Positions 33,932-45,129 of a DNA stretch of 64,000 nt are shown here, piece after piece. Made by a program: the position numbers and the translations under genes. The notes below the pieces were generated by a model. It was not told where the DNA came from, ran no database searches, and saw nothing but the letters and a program-made list of their open reading frames with translations. How positions within the stretch are numbered: position 1 is the stretch's first letter; every line of letters begins with the position of its first letter. The stretch is taken from the NCBI GenBank assembly GCA_025504975.1, contig JANUWI010000004.1, positions 1,116,001 to 1,180,000 of the forward strand. The letters run 5' to 3'. The stretch is from Plenodomus lindquistii (taxonomy: Eukaryota; Ascomycota; Dothideomycetes; Pleosporales; Leptosphaeriaceae).

Positions 33932-36784
33932 ATGCCGAAGGGCAAAGCAAAAAAGGATAATCCTGATCTGTACCAGGGTTCTCCAGAACCACAGGAACCC
34001 AACATGGCCCCACAAGCTATGGCTCACCGACGCGGCGGCAAGCATCGAGTTAAGAGCGCAGACTTGACGAATTCCAAATATGACGAGTTTAGCTATGCTG
34101 AGGTTCTCCAATTGGCCAAGGAGCGCAACATCTACCGCAAAGATATGAAGAAGAAGGAAATGGCCATGGCGAACAAGCAGTTCGATGCAGATGAGCATAG
34201 CCGTCAACGGGCGGCTGTCATTGATCAGAAGAAGCGGGAGCAAGAGCGTAGAAGGATCCAACAACAAAAAGACGATGAGAAGCAAGCAGCCATTCGAGCG
34301 AAACACCTAAGAGCGATGGAAAAAGAAAAGCAGAGGGCAGAAGGCGAAGAAGTCAGTGACGAATCTTTAGACGAAGACGATATAGACGCCGAACATGAGC
34401 GACTCATCGATGGCGACGAATACAAGCAAGAAAATGTCGGCCAACTTCTCAGTGACGACTCTTGGGACAGCACATCAACAGAGTCAAGTATATCAACGGA
34501 GACTCAAACTATTGAACCGGATTGTAGATTGCGACTCTACGAGTGGCCAGAGTGGCCGCAAGGAAGAACAATGCTGTCGACCAATTTGGGCGCAACGTCA
34601 GACTCAGTGACAGCCTCTGATTCAGACTCGGATGAGTGGCACCGTGTAAAAGTACCCTACGCACCGATCAAGGTCATTACCACCAAAAGCAAGCAGAAGC
34701 TTTTTCTCCCAGGTCAAACGTATCCTCCGGGTATACAGCCAGACTTCGTACCCACACTCTCACAGCACACACGAAATGCTGCTCACAATGGCGTACTACT
34801 CGGCGTTTTGCGCAAGGCTACGATCGAGCGAGCATCAGAATGGGCAACGCGTACCCAGATTCAGAGCGCGACGGCGATGATATTTCTCAGCCTGCCGCCT
34901 AGAAACGAAGCTAAGAACCTAGCGGAGACATACGACAAGTGGTACCTGGAGAACCGCAAGCTTCTGCGCGTCAAAGCAAGAGGCGACGGTGCGTCGGCAA
35001 ATCGTACAAAACGGCATACACAAAGATTTAGGAATAAGGCGAAGAAGTTTGTTGAGATCTACGAAGCATCCCAGTATCGGCCGTTGGCGGTATGCTATGT
35101 CCCATCATATCTGGACTACGACAAGCGACATGGTGGCACCGAGAAGCGCATTGATGGACATTGGGGACTGGACAAGTTGTTCTACATCCGCTTTCCTGGG
35201 TGCGACCTACCCCATTACTACTTCTGGGCCCGACCGGGTGAGTGGAGTGACCCTACAGTGCACAATCCAAATTGGGATGCCACGAGAGTACAGCAGAATT
35301 TATCTCCCCCAAGCGCCTGCGCTCATATCTCGTTCAACCCGCAAAATAGCGATTATCGACATGTACGAAGTCACTCACGCAAAAGGCCCATGGCATCTTC
35401 TCTGCACTCTTGGGCGAGAGTACAAAATCCATACGCTACCCCCCCTATCCCTTCAGCATCTTCCAGCGCCTTCGAGACCGCCCTGGCCACGATAGAACAC
35501 AAACTCTACACCAACGGTCTCGCCTTAACACTATCCTACTACCGCAAGAAATGGCTAGCATCCAACAAACACTCCGCCTGGCAAGAATTCACCCGCTTAC
35601 TCCCATCCCTCTACCCAAGCGGCACCATGCCACGCGTCCCCCCAGCCATCGGCGCAACAACCGAGCACTCCCTAGCCTTCAAAATCGCAACAATAGATAC
35701 CCTCGACCACAATGAATCTACACCGCTCCTTCCCTTCCAGGGCGACGAAGCATGGACACAAAATGACGACGCATACTGGGATCTCGTCCAGCCCCCGACC
35801 ACCGAACCCGATATCCACGACCAACTCGAACGTCGTTGTGAAACTGATGTAGAACCAGATGCACTGTATCGTCGTGCGAGCATTATACCGAATCATCACG
35901 TTGACCCGGATCAATGTACAGATAGCAATAACTTCTCGAAATGGCTCTCGCAGATCAGTCCTGTGTACGGGCCCTGGCCTGTCCCTGGTATCCCATCTAC
36001 CCCCGGCTTCGACGAGTGGAAGCGCCATGGTCCCGGTGTTGTGGGGAGAAATCAGGATATGCAGCGTGTAGACGAGCAAGTCGAGACGCAATGTCCATTC
36101 TGCACGCTGAACTGGACGGGGATGAGCGCTGCAAAAAGAGCAGCGCATATGTGGTCGCACGCTTCCGGTCATTCTAGTTTCACCGCACCCACGAGAGTCC
36201 TAGGAAACCCGTATACTCCTCCTACCACCCCGCTACCTCCTGGCTCCCACGCTCTCTACCCAATCTTTATAAACGACACCACCATCCCCCTCAACCAAAT
36301 CCTCACCGCCCTCCACCGCAGAAAAAGCGCATCGACGTTATCGCACAGCCTCCCTTCCTCACCAGCTCCCACGCCCTCAGACTCACGACCCAGGAAAAGG
36401 CGGAAACTGGAAAACCCAATGTACGTCGAACCTCGCGTTTCAGACGAAGAAGACGAGTCTGTGTGGCGGAGGAGCGTTGAGATGCCAGCGAGGAAGCGGA
36501 GGAGGGTTGGTGGTCGGGGTGTGGGTGGGGGGTGCGATGATGGAGATGGGGATGGAGGTGGTGGGAAGAGGATGAGGATGGGAGCAGTGGCGCGGGGTTG
36601 GGGGGAGGGAGGGCTGAGGAAGGGATGTGGCGATGGGGATGGAGATGGGGGGAGGAAGAGGAAGAGGTCACGTGATAGGGATGGTGTAGAGGACAGGGTG
36701 TGTAAGAAAGTGAAGAGTGTGGTGCGAACTAATGGAGAGAGGGAAGAGGGAGGGGAAGTTGTGAAGTGGTGTGTTGTCATGTGA
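33932..36784 (+). CDS. 950-aa orphan with one C2H2-like finger and Gly/Asp/basic tail
   Basis: This is an intronless ORF from an ATG at 33932. The N-terminal 170 residues are highly charged and helical (KKREQERRRIQQQKDDEKQ), a likely coiled coil or single long helix. The middle holds folded-looking segments (GHWGLDKLFYIRFPGCDLP near 410; SYYRKKWLASNKHSAWQEF near 545). Near residue 727 there is a single CPFC...H...H element (CPFCTLNWTGMSAAKRAAHM, then WSHASGH), which could bind one zinc. The last 130 residues are Gly, Asp, Lys and Arg-rich, with nuclear-localisation-like runs (PRKRRKLEN, ARKRRRVGGR). A nuclear protein is likely. I know of no family for it. Confidence 0.75.
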   Translation: MPKGKAKKDNPDLYQGSPEPQEPNMAPQAMAHRRGGKHRVKSADLTNSKYDEFSYAEVLQLAKERNIYRKDMKKKEMAMANKQFDADEHSRQRAAVIDQKKREQERRRIQQQKDDEKQAAIRAKHLRAMEKEKQRAEGEEVSDESLDEDDIDAEHERLIDGDEYKQENVGQLLSDDSWDSTSTESSISTETQTIEPDCRLRLYEWPEWPQGRTMLSTNLGATSDSVTASDSDSDEWHRVKVPYAPIKVITTKSKQKLFLPGQTYPPGIQPDFVPTLSQHTRNAAHNGVLLGVLRKATIERASEWATRTQIQSATAMIFLSLPPRNEAKNLAETYDKWYLENRKLLRVKARGDGASANRTKRHTQRFRNKAKKFVEIYEASQYRPLAVCYVPSYLDYDKRHGGTEKRIDGHWGLDKLFYIRFPGCDLPHYYFWARPGEWSDPTVHNPNWDATRVQQNLSPPSACAHISFNPQNSDYRHVRSHSRKRPMASSLHSWARVQNPYATPPIPSASSSAFETALATIEHKLYTNGLALTLSYYRKKWLASNKHSAWQEFTRLLPSLYPSGTMPRVPPAIGATTEHSLAFKIATIDTLDHNESTPLLPFQGDEAWTQNDDAYWDLVQPPTTEPDIHDQLERRCETDVEPDALYRRASIIPNHHVDPDQCTDSNNFSKWLSQISPVYGPWPVPGIPSTPGFDEWKRHGPGVVGRNQDMQRVDEQVETQCPFCTLNWTGMSAAKRAAHMWSHASGHSSFTAPTRVLGNPYTPPTTPLPPGSHALYPIFINDTTIPLNQILTALHRRKSASTLSHSLPSSPAPTPSDSRPRKRRKLENPMYVEPRVSDEEDESVWRRSVEMPARKRRRVGGRGVGGGCDDGDGDGGGGKRMRMGAVARGWGEGGLRKGCGDGDGDGGRKRKRSRDRDGVEDRVCKKVKSVVRTNGEREEGGEVVKWCVVM

Positions 36785-36830
36785 AGTTACGACGATCTAT
36801 ACAAGTCTTACATAGTAATTGAGGAAAATA

Positions 36831-36865
36831 CACACGCACACACACACACACACACAGACACACAC
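36831..36865 (+). repeat. (CA)n microsatellite
   Basis: An almost pure CA dinucleotide tract lies between the convergent ends of the 950-aa orphan and the second HET gene. Confidence 0.95.
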
Positions 36866-36881
36866 TCTGATTTGTCCCTGA

Positions 36882-39163
36882 CTAGACGAGCGTAACATAT
36901 GCCCACTCGAATCCCTCCATAACCAAAACCTCGCCCTTCATAATACCATGCGTATACGCTTCTCCAAGCATCTCCCACCCATCCTCGTCCCCCAACCTCC
37001 TCACAACAAACGGCACGCAAGCCCCCTCAAACACCACAATCCGATCTCCCTCCCTCGCACCCCTCGGTACAAGCGCATAGTATCCCATCTCCGTGATCGC
37101 AAACCTCCGCATCTGCATCGCCGCTCTCATCGCTAGATCCAGATCCTCTAGTGTTTTCGCGGGCTTCCTGGTACGCAGACTGTTGAGCGTGAAGAAGCCT
37201 TTTTTGCGACGAGGTGTGTACGTCGATTCTTGGCCTGGGAGGGAAGGCTCAGGCGTGTTGTGTTGGCCTAAGGAAGCATCGAGAATGAGGCTGAAGACTT
37301 CGCTGTGGTCCTTGGTAGGAGGGGATACCGTAGTGCCGTCGCGGCCGGCGATTAGCGTATTGAAGAAGGCGTCGTAGGGCGTTGTGTCTGGTACGGGATA
37401 TGTGGTACCAGATGCTGTTCTTTCTATCAGATTGAAGTAGTATACGATGTATGCGTTTCCTGACTCCAGGTCATCAATGTCGAGTTTTGGGTCCGGGTTC
37501 ACAGCGCCCAAATGCTTGATGGTGTCGAAAATTTTCCCAGGCAATGTGAGCTTGGTCTCGTTGTGGCTCAATACGTATTTTCTTGTCTTGCTAGTATATC
37601 TTCCACCAGCAGAGTACAGGTTCCAAGCCTTGGTGGAGTAGCCCAACGCTTGTGTCACGCGAGGTGCACTCCAATCGGGTACCCAGGAAGGCTTGAATGG
37701 TACGCCATGATCGATGCAGCTCAAAAGCTCATACACCGTGTTGGGCAACTGCGAAAGACAGGCTTGGTGATACACCTCCCTAGCTGAAACATTAGGCGAA
37801 TAGTCGGGTATGATATTTGCTTCTGCCAAGCCGAGAATTCCATATATCTTATCCTTCGGTTCCCATGCTTGAGCGTAACGTGTAGACACGAGAATATTCA
37901 GAAGGTACTCTTTCTGCACCAGGGTCTGGTTCTGTACGCGATCTGATTGTATCGAGTTGACAGTGAGTGCACCTCGAGGTGGTATCGACAACGCGCTCTC
38001 CGCCGTAGGAAACAGTTCATCCAGTGCATTGGAACTCATAATCCACTGCAAAAGTCCCGAGTCTTTCAGCTGATAACACCATGCTGCAAAATCGTCCCAG
38101 CATGCTACGGCTGCTCCACATGCCAGGAACAGATGTCGCGATAGCACAGCTTCTTGGATGGTCCATAGTCTTGTGAGCCATGGGCGACGGAAAAGTTGGC
38201 GAATAGCCCACCAGGATCGATCTGTTGGAGGTGGGAAATCCAATCGCTGGAAATCAGCAGTGGTAATCCGGGCCTCGCTGCTCTGCAATCTCGCATATAT
38301 CGTTTCTAATGCGTCGAAAGCAAGCACTGGATCAGAGCCGTCGTCATCACCTAGCCAGATGAACGTGTTTGTCGCCTTTCGATAGATCTGGCCCATGAGC
38401 GGAATCTGTTGTACCTTCTCCGCTACATCTGGCTGGTCTTCAGATGTCGTCAATTACAAGCGAGAATCACTGAGGTTGAGAACGTACTAATGCAAATCTG
38501 GTCGATCCAGAGAAACACACTATGTGATGTCGATCTGAGATATCGCAACGCACTCGCAAGGGTGCTTGTTATTGCCACGTCGATTCGCTCAAAGGTGATG
38601 ACCTTGTCGAATACTGGCGGGCCCCATGTATAGCTGAGTGCCGTGTACCACACCGGATTTTCGGTGGCAAGCGATACAGCATGATTCGTTTCTCTAGTCC
38701 AGGTCAAGCTTCCGTTATTCAACGATCGAGTAGAGTGTGTGAAGTCAATGTTCACCACTTGTAAAGTCCCTCGAAGCGGGGCTTCCGGCTCACCAGGCAG
38801 CAACTCCAGGACGCGAATCTCGCCATCAAACAAAGGCCCGTATAGACTCGCATAAGACTCGCGCTTCGAAAGTTGCTTGTGAAATGCGGCGCGCTTTGTT
38901 GTGACAAAGTGGCGAAGCTCGGTTTGTGCTTGTTCGTCCAAGATGCCAAGTGGACCGCTTGGTCCTTTGGTATCTGCGACCCTAAAGATAGACGTCTTTG
39001 CGAGTGCCGAGTAGAAGCAATTGCAGTCATCTGAATACTTGCGGTCACTACATTAGGGACCACATAGACGTTTCTGCGATGGGTTCCTACCTTGATCGTT
39101 CAGCATACACGCACAAGTCGATGCGTGCTCGATATGGTCATACGATGTGTTCAAATTAGCCAT
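36882..39163 (-). CDS. HET-domain (heterokaryon incompatibility) protein, 723 aa
   Basis: Three exons, 39163-39091, 39030-38488 and 38437-36882, give 723 residues. The second junction restores the HET block VFLWIDQICINQ followed by PDVAEKVQQIPLMGQIYRKA and FIWLGDDD. The first block is WYTALSYTWGPPVFD, and the third contains RPWLTRLWTIQEAVLSRHLF. The short first exon (MANLNTSYDHIEHASTCACM) is supported by an in-frame 60-bp GT-AG intron, but a start inside exon two at 38941 is possible. The C-terminal end (REGDRIVVFEGACVPFVVRR) resembles that of the HET protein at 21236. HET proteins drive incompatibility cell death after fusion of unlike hyphae; the partner locus cannot be inferred here. Confidence 0.9.
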
Positions 39164-39512
39164 GATGAGTGTTCGTGTAGATGATCTAGTGGTGTGCGAT
39201 AACGGAGTGTGAGCAAAGATGAGATTGAGAAAGATGTGAGGTTTACAGAGTAAGCAGGTCTTGGCGTGGGGGCTGAAAGGGAAGGAGCATTCGAGCAGCC
39301 ACACAATGATTACAGAGTCCATTTTGACTATATCCAGCAGTTGTCAGCTTGGTCATACGACGTAAGGATGGGCCGAGGTGTCCATACAATATGATCCTCC
39401 TGTCACCCAGTTGCTCCCACGGTAGCCATATCGCTAATTGAGCCGTTGCGCTACACTGGGTTTGCTCCTGCTGCGTGAATCCAAAGCGCCCAAACACCAA
39501 ATGCTATGTCCG
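39164..39512. promoter_or_regulatory. Intergenic between JIP5 3' end and HET promoter
   Basis: Both genes read leftward, so this holds the HET gene's promoter and the 3' flank of JIP5. No clear motif was seen. Confidence 0.4.
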
Positions 39513-40476
39513 TCAATCTAGTCCAGAGAATTTCAAAATGCCATGCCCCTTTGCCTGCTTGCCCTTGTTCCGCTTTCTCTTCCTGCGCTTCCCTTTGGAT
39601 TCATCGTCGTCGCTGCTGTCTTGGGCCTCGTCGCTATCATCATCGTCCTCGCTCTCGTGAGCACGCTTGCCGTTTGCCGTGTTCTCTTCATCCTCGTCGT
39701 CCTCTTCTGCCTCGGCTTCATCAACATCCTGCCACGTCGACTCGCCCCAGACTTTGACTGTCTTCCCGCCTCCACTGATCATCCTGCCGTAGACATCGAA
39801 GCCTAAACCAATGACGCCCTCTTGAGATAGCTCGTCATGCTTGAGCTCCCCAACAATGTTGTTTGGCCCGATCTTGGCGAAGCGCATTGTGCCATTTCCC
39901 ATGCCGACAGCGACGATCTTGCCTCCAGGTCCGACACCGTCGGGGAGCAGTGCAAGGGCATCCAAACTCTCGCCGCCTCCCTTGGAGCGGTCGATGACAA
40001 TGCGCTCGTCTTGATCGTCCCATACTCCGCGTTCCCACAGGGTGAGCACGCCATTGCCAGCACCGACAATGACCTTTTCGCCTACGCTGGTGCCCTTTTT
40101 GGAGAGACCGCCAACAATGACGGAGCTGAGGAGCTCTTCGTCTTGATCTTCACTGCGGACCATGACGCCCCTCCGCAGGTCGGTGACGGCCAGCGTGCTT
40201 CCACCCGTGGTGACCCATTGCTTGCTGAAGCCGCTGGTGCTGGCTGCGGTGGCAGGGAGGGGCGTGAGGGAGGAGATGTAGTCGTCGTGGGGGTGGTGTG
40301 TGTTTTCTGGCTTGAGCGAGGAGTTGCCGCCGAGGTCGCGGATGTCGTAGATGTGGAGGGCGGACGAGTCGGTTGCGAGGATGAGGGACTGGGGGGAGAG
40401 GGCGTGGACGAGCGTGGGGGCGTCGATGGCATTGTTGGCGCTGCATGGTGTCAATGATACTCGTACACCAGTCTTG

Positions 40477-40511
<35 letters not shown>

Positions 40512-40877
40512 TGGCAGGTTTTCTTACGGATCCAGCGGTACGGCAATCTTAGCGACGACCTGGCCCGTCATCGAGTCGGCAATCTTGACGATGCCATCGG
40601 TGCCCGACGAGTACAGGTGGCCGCCGTCGATGCTGTAGCCCAGGGTGCGACAGCTGCCCTTGTGTCGCCGCGTCTTCCAGGCCGTCTCAATGTGGCCGAA
40701 GCCATTCTCCGAGGCCAAGGTGGTGTCGTTGTCGCTGTCGTCGCTGGCGCCCGGCGGCAGCCTGTAGCTCTGCACGTGGCCCGACGCCAGTCCCACGGCC
40801 ACAATGGGCTCTTCGGGATGGATCGCCTGCGCAAACAGGTCGTGATCCAGCGGGATGGCACACACGTTTTCAAACAT
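39513..40877 (-). CDS. JIP5: WD-repeat ribosome biogenesis protein JIP5 (WDR55-like)
   Basis: Two exons, 40877-40528 and 40440-39513, join across an 87-bp GT-AG intron to give 425 residues. The start at 40877 gives MFENVCAIPLDHDLFAQAIH, the expected first blade, with EPIVAVGLASGHVQSYRLP next. Later blades include LYSSGTDGIVKIAD, LHIYDIRDLGG, WVTTGGSTLAVTDLRRG and GFDVYGRMISGGGKTVKVWG. After the propeller comes an acidic stretch and then a basic tail (KGKRRKRKRNKGKQAKGHG), as in JIP5 orthologs, and the end ILKFSGLD fits. JIP5 is a nucleolar protein needed for large-subunit ribosome assembly. It is divergent from the catalase gene. The intron carries an AT microsatellite. Confidence 0.9.
40477..40512 (-). 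repeat. (TA)n microsatellite inside the JIP5 intron
   Basis: About 35 bp of nearly pure TA repeat fill much of the 87-bp intron between the donor at 40527 and the acceptor at 40441. Confidence 0.95.
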
Positions 40878-41884
40878 GTTGGGCGGCTTGTCAATGCTGT
40901 GGTGGCAGCAGGACCGCGCACACTGGTTGCGACGCATTGCGACAGCTTCAACTTTTTTGTGGAGCTAACACGAGGAGCCGCTTGTGAGGGCCCCGGGGGG
41001 CAGGTGCTGCCGAACAGCTCCCCGGGCTTGGCAGGTCCGACCACGTGCTTCCGTACTGACATGCCCGCATTTGGAACGACAATTGGGACGATACACCTAC
41101 CATTTATACACTGTTATACCCATCTAGCGGCACAACCACCCAAAACATTGCACAAGCCCCATGTTCGTGCGATGGTGGAGGAGACCCTTCCCCTCAGCGT
41201 GTACACGTGCCGACATCTCCCACGGTATGCCTACAAGCAATGCCAGCTCGTGCGGGGTGGGCTATAGGTGTAGGGTATCCTCATCAATAATGCACGTGGC
41301 AAAGTACAAGCTAGCTCACATCAGCCCATGCCCAGACCATGATCAAGATCAAAGCAATCTGACAAAGCTTCCTTCGCCGATGTACTGTAGCGTTTCCAAA
41401 TTCCATGCGACTGAACATGGTGATGTCACAGCAAACTAGTAGGCCCGAATCGAGATAGAGTGGGCCCCATCAACATCATGAACCACTGCCATCGCGTCAC
41501 AACATGCGCACGCCTTCCGATCTTGTTTCACTGGCCACAACATGACTCTAGAACACGGCTTATACATCACACGCTAAATGGCTGCGGGCGGGAAAAAGGC
41601 ATGAACACTGCACGCTGCTCCAATCATGATTGCGCTGTTGTCATTGCCGATAAAAGTACCATCGACTTTTGATCGCGCATCTGGCGATTTACCATCTCAC
41701 GCATGGGAGATCTAGCCTAACACGCATAAGCCTTATGGCTCTGCCTGGACAATCCGCGGTCTCGAGGCGTCATCGAGCATCTGTCGCGCTAGGTGCTCGC
41801 CGCGCTCTCGATATTCAAGCGGCGTAGAGGTGGACTGGTATAAGAGAGCGCCTTTGACGCCTCTGACATCTGATTGCAATCCAA
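40878..41884. promoter_or_regulatory. Divergent promoter region, JIP5 and catalase
   Basis: This 1-kb stretch lies between two divergent starts. A TATA-like GATAAAAG lies near 41649, 236 bp before the catalase ATG. The overlapping ORFs near 40617-41267 are shadows of JIP5 or lack protein character. Confidence 0.4.
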
Positions 41885-43829
41885 ATGTTAAGCACATTAT
41901 CTTCACTACTACCCAATATGACTCCACATGCCAACGACTCGAATGGCCAGGCCAATGGTCACACCAATGGCTACCCTACCAATGGTCACGGTGCTGATGG
42001 CCCAACTGGCACAAAGACGGGAAACCTCTTCCGCGATTACGCAGATGACCGCAATGCCACATCTGAGGATGTTGTTTACACCACTGCCAACGGGTAAGTG
42101 CTTGCTGTTTGCGCGCTGTGGTCGCGGTAATGGCGGACTGTGAGGGGGCAACTCCTGCGAAAGCTATTCCATCATCCACAACGCCCGACTCTCCACTACT
42201 TTGAACATTATTAACATCATCGACAGAGTTCCATACCCTCACCCATATGAGACTCAACGTGTCGGCGAGAACGGCCCACTCCTTCTTCAAGATCACCACC
42301 TGATCGACTTGCTCTCCCACTTCGATCGTGAGCGCATTCCAGAGCGTGTCGTCCATGCCAAGGGAGCTGGTGCCCACGGCACATACACGACCACCGACTC
42401 GCTGGAGGATTTGTGCCTAGCACCTCTCTTCCAGAAGGGTCAGACTTGCTCGGTCACCGCACGCTTCAGCACTGTCGGTGGCGAGTCTGGATCCCACGAT
42501 TGCGCCCGTGATCCTCGTGGATTCTCCGTCAAGTTCCGCACGCAGGAAGGAAACTGGGATGTTGTTGCCAACAACACTCCCGTATTCTTCCTGCGTGATC
42601 CGGCCAAGTTCCCCCACTTCATCCACACACAGAAGAGGTCACCACAGACCCACTTGACCCACGCCGATGATTCTACAAACTTCTGGGACTACGCATCACA
42701 AAACCCCGAGTCAGTCCATCAGTTCATGGTACTCTTCGGCGACCGTGGTATTCCAAAGGGTTACCGTAAGATGCACGGCTACCACGGCCACACCCACAAG
42801 CTTCTGAACAAGAACGGCGACTGGGTATACATGCAGCTCCACTTCAAGAGCAAGCAGGGAGTAGATTTCATTACACAAGAGGACTCGCACAACTACGGTC
42901 CTGACTTCTCGACCAAGGATCTCTTCCAGTCTATCGAGAAGGGTGATTTCCCAGGCTGGGATGTCATGGTACAGACCATGACCGCCAAGGAGGCAGAGGA
43001 TCTATGGGAGAACCAGAAGATCAACGTCTTTGATCTCACGCACGTCTGGCCCCAGAGCCAATTCAAGCTTCGCAAGGTCGGAGAGTTCTTCCTCAACGAG
43101 AACCCACAAAACTACTTTGCTGAGGTCGAGCAAATCGCATTCAACCCTGCGCACTTGATCCCTGGTATCGAGCCTTCTGCCGATCCAGTCCTCCAATCCC
43201 GTCTCTTCTCTTACCCCGACGCACACCGTCATCGCGTTGGTGTAAACTACCAGCAACTCCCCGTCAACGCCCCCCGCGTCCCTTACCGCATGGGCAACTT
43301 CCAGCGTGACGGCAACATGGCCTTCTACAACCAAGGGTCCCGCCCCAACTACCTCTCCTCCATCCAGCCAATCTCCTTCCGTCCCCGCACCGTCGACCTT
43401 GACAAGCTACACGGCCAGTTCACCGGCGATGCCATCACCTTCCTCTCCGAGATTCGCCCGGAAGACTTCAACGCCCCCCGCGCATTGTGGGAGAAGGTCT
43501 TCGATGACGACGCAAAGGAGCGCTTCATCAACAACATCACCGGACACATGGAGAACTGCACCGACAAGGAGATTATCAAGCGCCAGATTGGTATCTTCCG
43601 GGAGGTCAGCGAGGACATTGCGAGCCGCATGGAGAAGGCGACCGGACTCAAGGGGTACAACGGTATCAGTGAGTTGAGGTTCAATGGAACTCACAATGGA
43701 ATGACCAAGGAGGCCAAGTTGAGGGTTGCGAATGGCATGGATGGCATCAGCAAGAAGTATGCTGAGAAGAACATTGCTAACGGTGCGCCGAGGGCTGGTG
43801 TGCACGCGGATATGATTGAGGGAAAGTAG
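41885..43829 (+). CDS. Monofunctional haem catalase, about 603 aa
   Basis: Two exons, 41885-42093 and 42227-43829, join across a 133-bp GT-AG intron. The product splits hydrogen peroxide to water and oxygen. Counting from 41885, the catalytic His113 lies in ERVVHAKGAGAHG, the distal Asn184 in VVANNTPVFFLRD, and the haem-ligand Tyr398 in RLFSYPDAHRHRVG. Length and the lack of a flavodoxin-like C-terminal domain place it with small-subunit catalases. An alternative start at 41918 (MTPHANDSNGQANG) would shorten it by 11 residues. The N-terminal 60 residues are Asn/Gly/His-rich and disordered. There is no signal peptide, and the C-terminus (MIEGK) is not a typical peroxisomal signal, so cytosolic action is likely. 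Confidence 0.95.
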
Positions 43830-45129
43830 ATGGGGGTCTGGAGAAAAAGGAGAGAATGATACCACTGAGATGCTTTATGAAGTACGGATAAGATAGTTAT
43901 AGCTAGTAATTGACACCATCGGCACGTCTGCCTATTAAACCTTGATTCTCCAATTGTAATCTGTTGCATGTTCGAACGTGGTAGACATTATCCAAGCCTG
44001 CTTGATTGCTACAACTAATTCGTGTGTGAAGGGACAAGATTGATCTCGCTGGCATTTGCCCAGTCCCACAAGACTTGGCATTGGGTGAGGCGAACTATTT
44101 ATTGTAGCAGCTTCCCTGTTGAGTCTCGCCCCACGAGCGAGCGAGCGTAGCATTGCCTGTGCACCGTGACCCAATGCGACATTCCCAGATGCGATTCTAT
44201 TGTACTGCGTGTGTAATGCAGAATGCTGATAGATGATGGTCGTGGTCTACTCTATCGGGCCAAGTGGAGATGGTCGATGAAATCATGTTTGTTTTGTGAC
44301 GCCGCTGGCGACTTTCGGCACAAGCACGCGCTACCCCTCCAGAAATAGCCAAGCGACTTCTCCAGCTGTCACCGCCATTGAGAACCTGCCAGCACGTTGC
44401 GTTGTGACCTGCGCCTTTCCTCCTCAAAGTACCCGTCCGTCCTCGACTGCACAGTGGGAATGCTCGCACCGACCTCACATCACCCTTTGCCAGCCTCTCC
44501 CGCCCCCATGGCCCCAGTCTCCCCCCCAGGCGGCCCCTGCACGCTGGGTTGCTGGTGGAGTCACGTGCCGACCGCCGTACAGCTAGCGGTTATTCACCAA
44601 AATGACGCTTTGGTGCTGCTGGGCTCGCGTCTGGCGGGCTAGGAGGACTCGGCCATTTTCCTCCTCACGCTCCAAGCTCGTGTCTGCGCCTGCCGCATTG
44701 CCCCCCTCTCCCTCTCGCTCGCACGCCCCGTCGACGCTGCTCGCTGGCCGCAGACTATGTTCCTTTCACACCTCGGAATCCTCCGCCCATCCTTGTTCCG
44801 GTCGCTTGTCGCTCTGTGAAGCTCGTGGGAGCTTTTGCCCGCTCTCTCCGCACGCTTCACCAGCGCCGCCATTGCCCTGCACCCGCCCGCACCTGCACTG
44901 CTCGCACGCCTGCCATCGCGCCACAACATCCTCTAGCGACGCCGAAGCCTCTCATCCCAACAATCCCCCCGCCTGTCACCATCCCAATTCGGCCCCTCCC
45001 ACCAGCTCTCCACCTGGGCCGGGCGCAGGTCGACAGCGACGCGCACACCACTAGCCAGCTTGTGCCCTTGATCCCGACTCACATACTCTCGCCGCCTTCG
45101 CGATACGTCCTGCCATCATTGCAGACGCA
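43830..45129. other. Intergenic with CT-rich Cti6 promoter side
   Basis: No gene seen. From about 44470 to 45129 the plus strand is strongly C/T-rich, which produces long Ser/Pro-rich ORFs by chance and probably forms the promoter and 5' leader of the Cti6 gene. Confidence 0.5.

Noticed and set aside
36256..36780. 174-aa minus-strand Ser/Pro-rich ORF
   Set aside because: It is antisense to the G-rich tail of the 950-aa gene.
39837..41267. Two plus-strand ORFs of about 200 aa opposite JIP5
   Set aside because: They are antisense shadows of the JIP5 exons.
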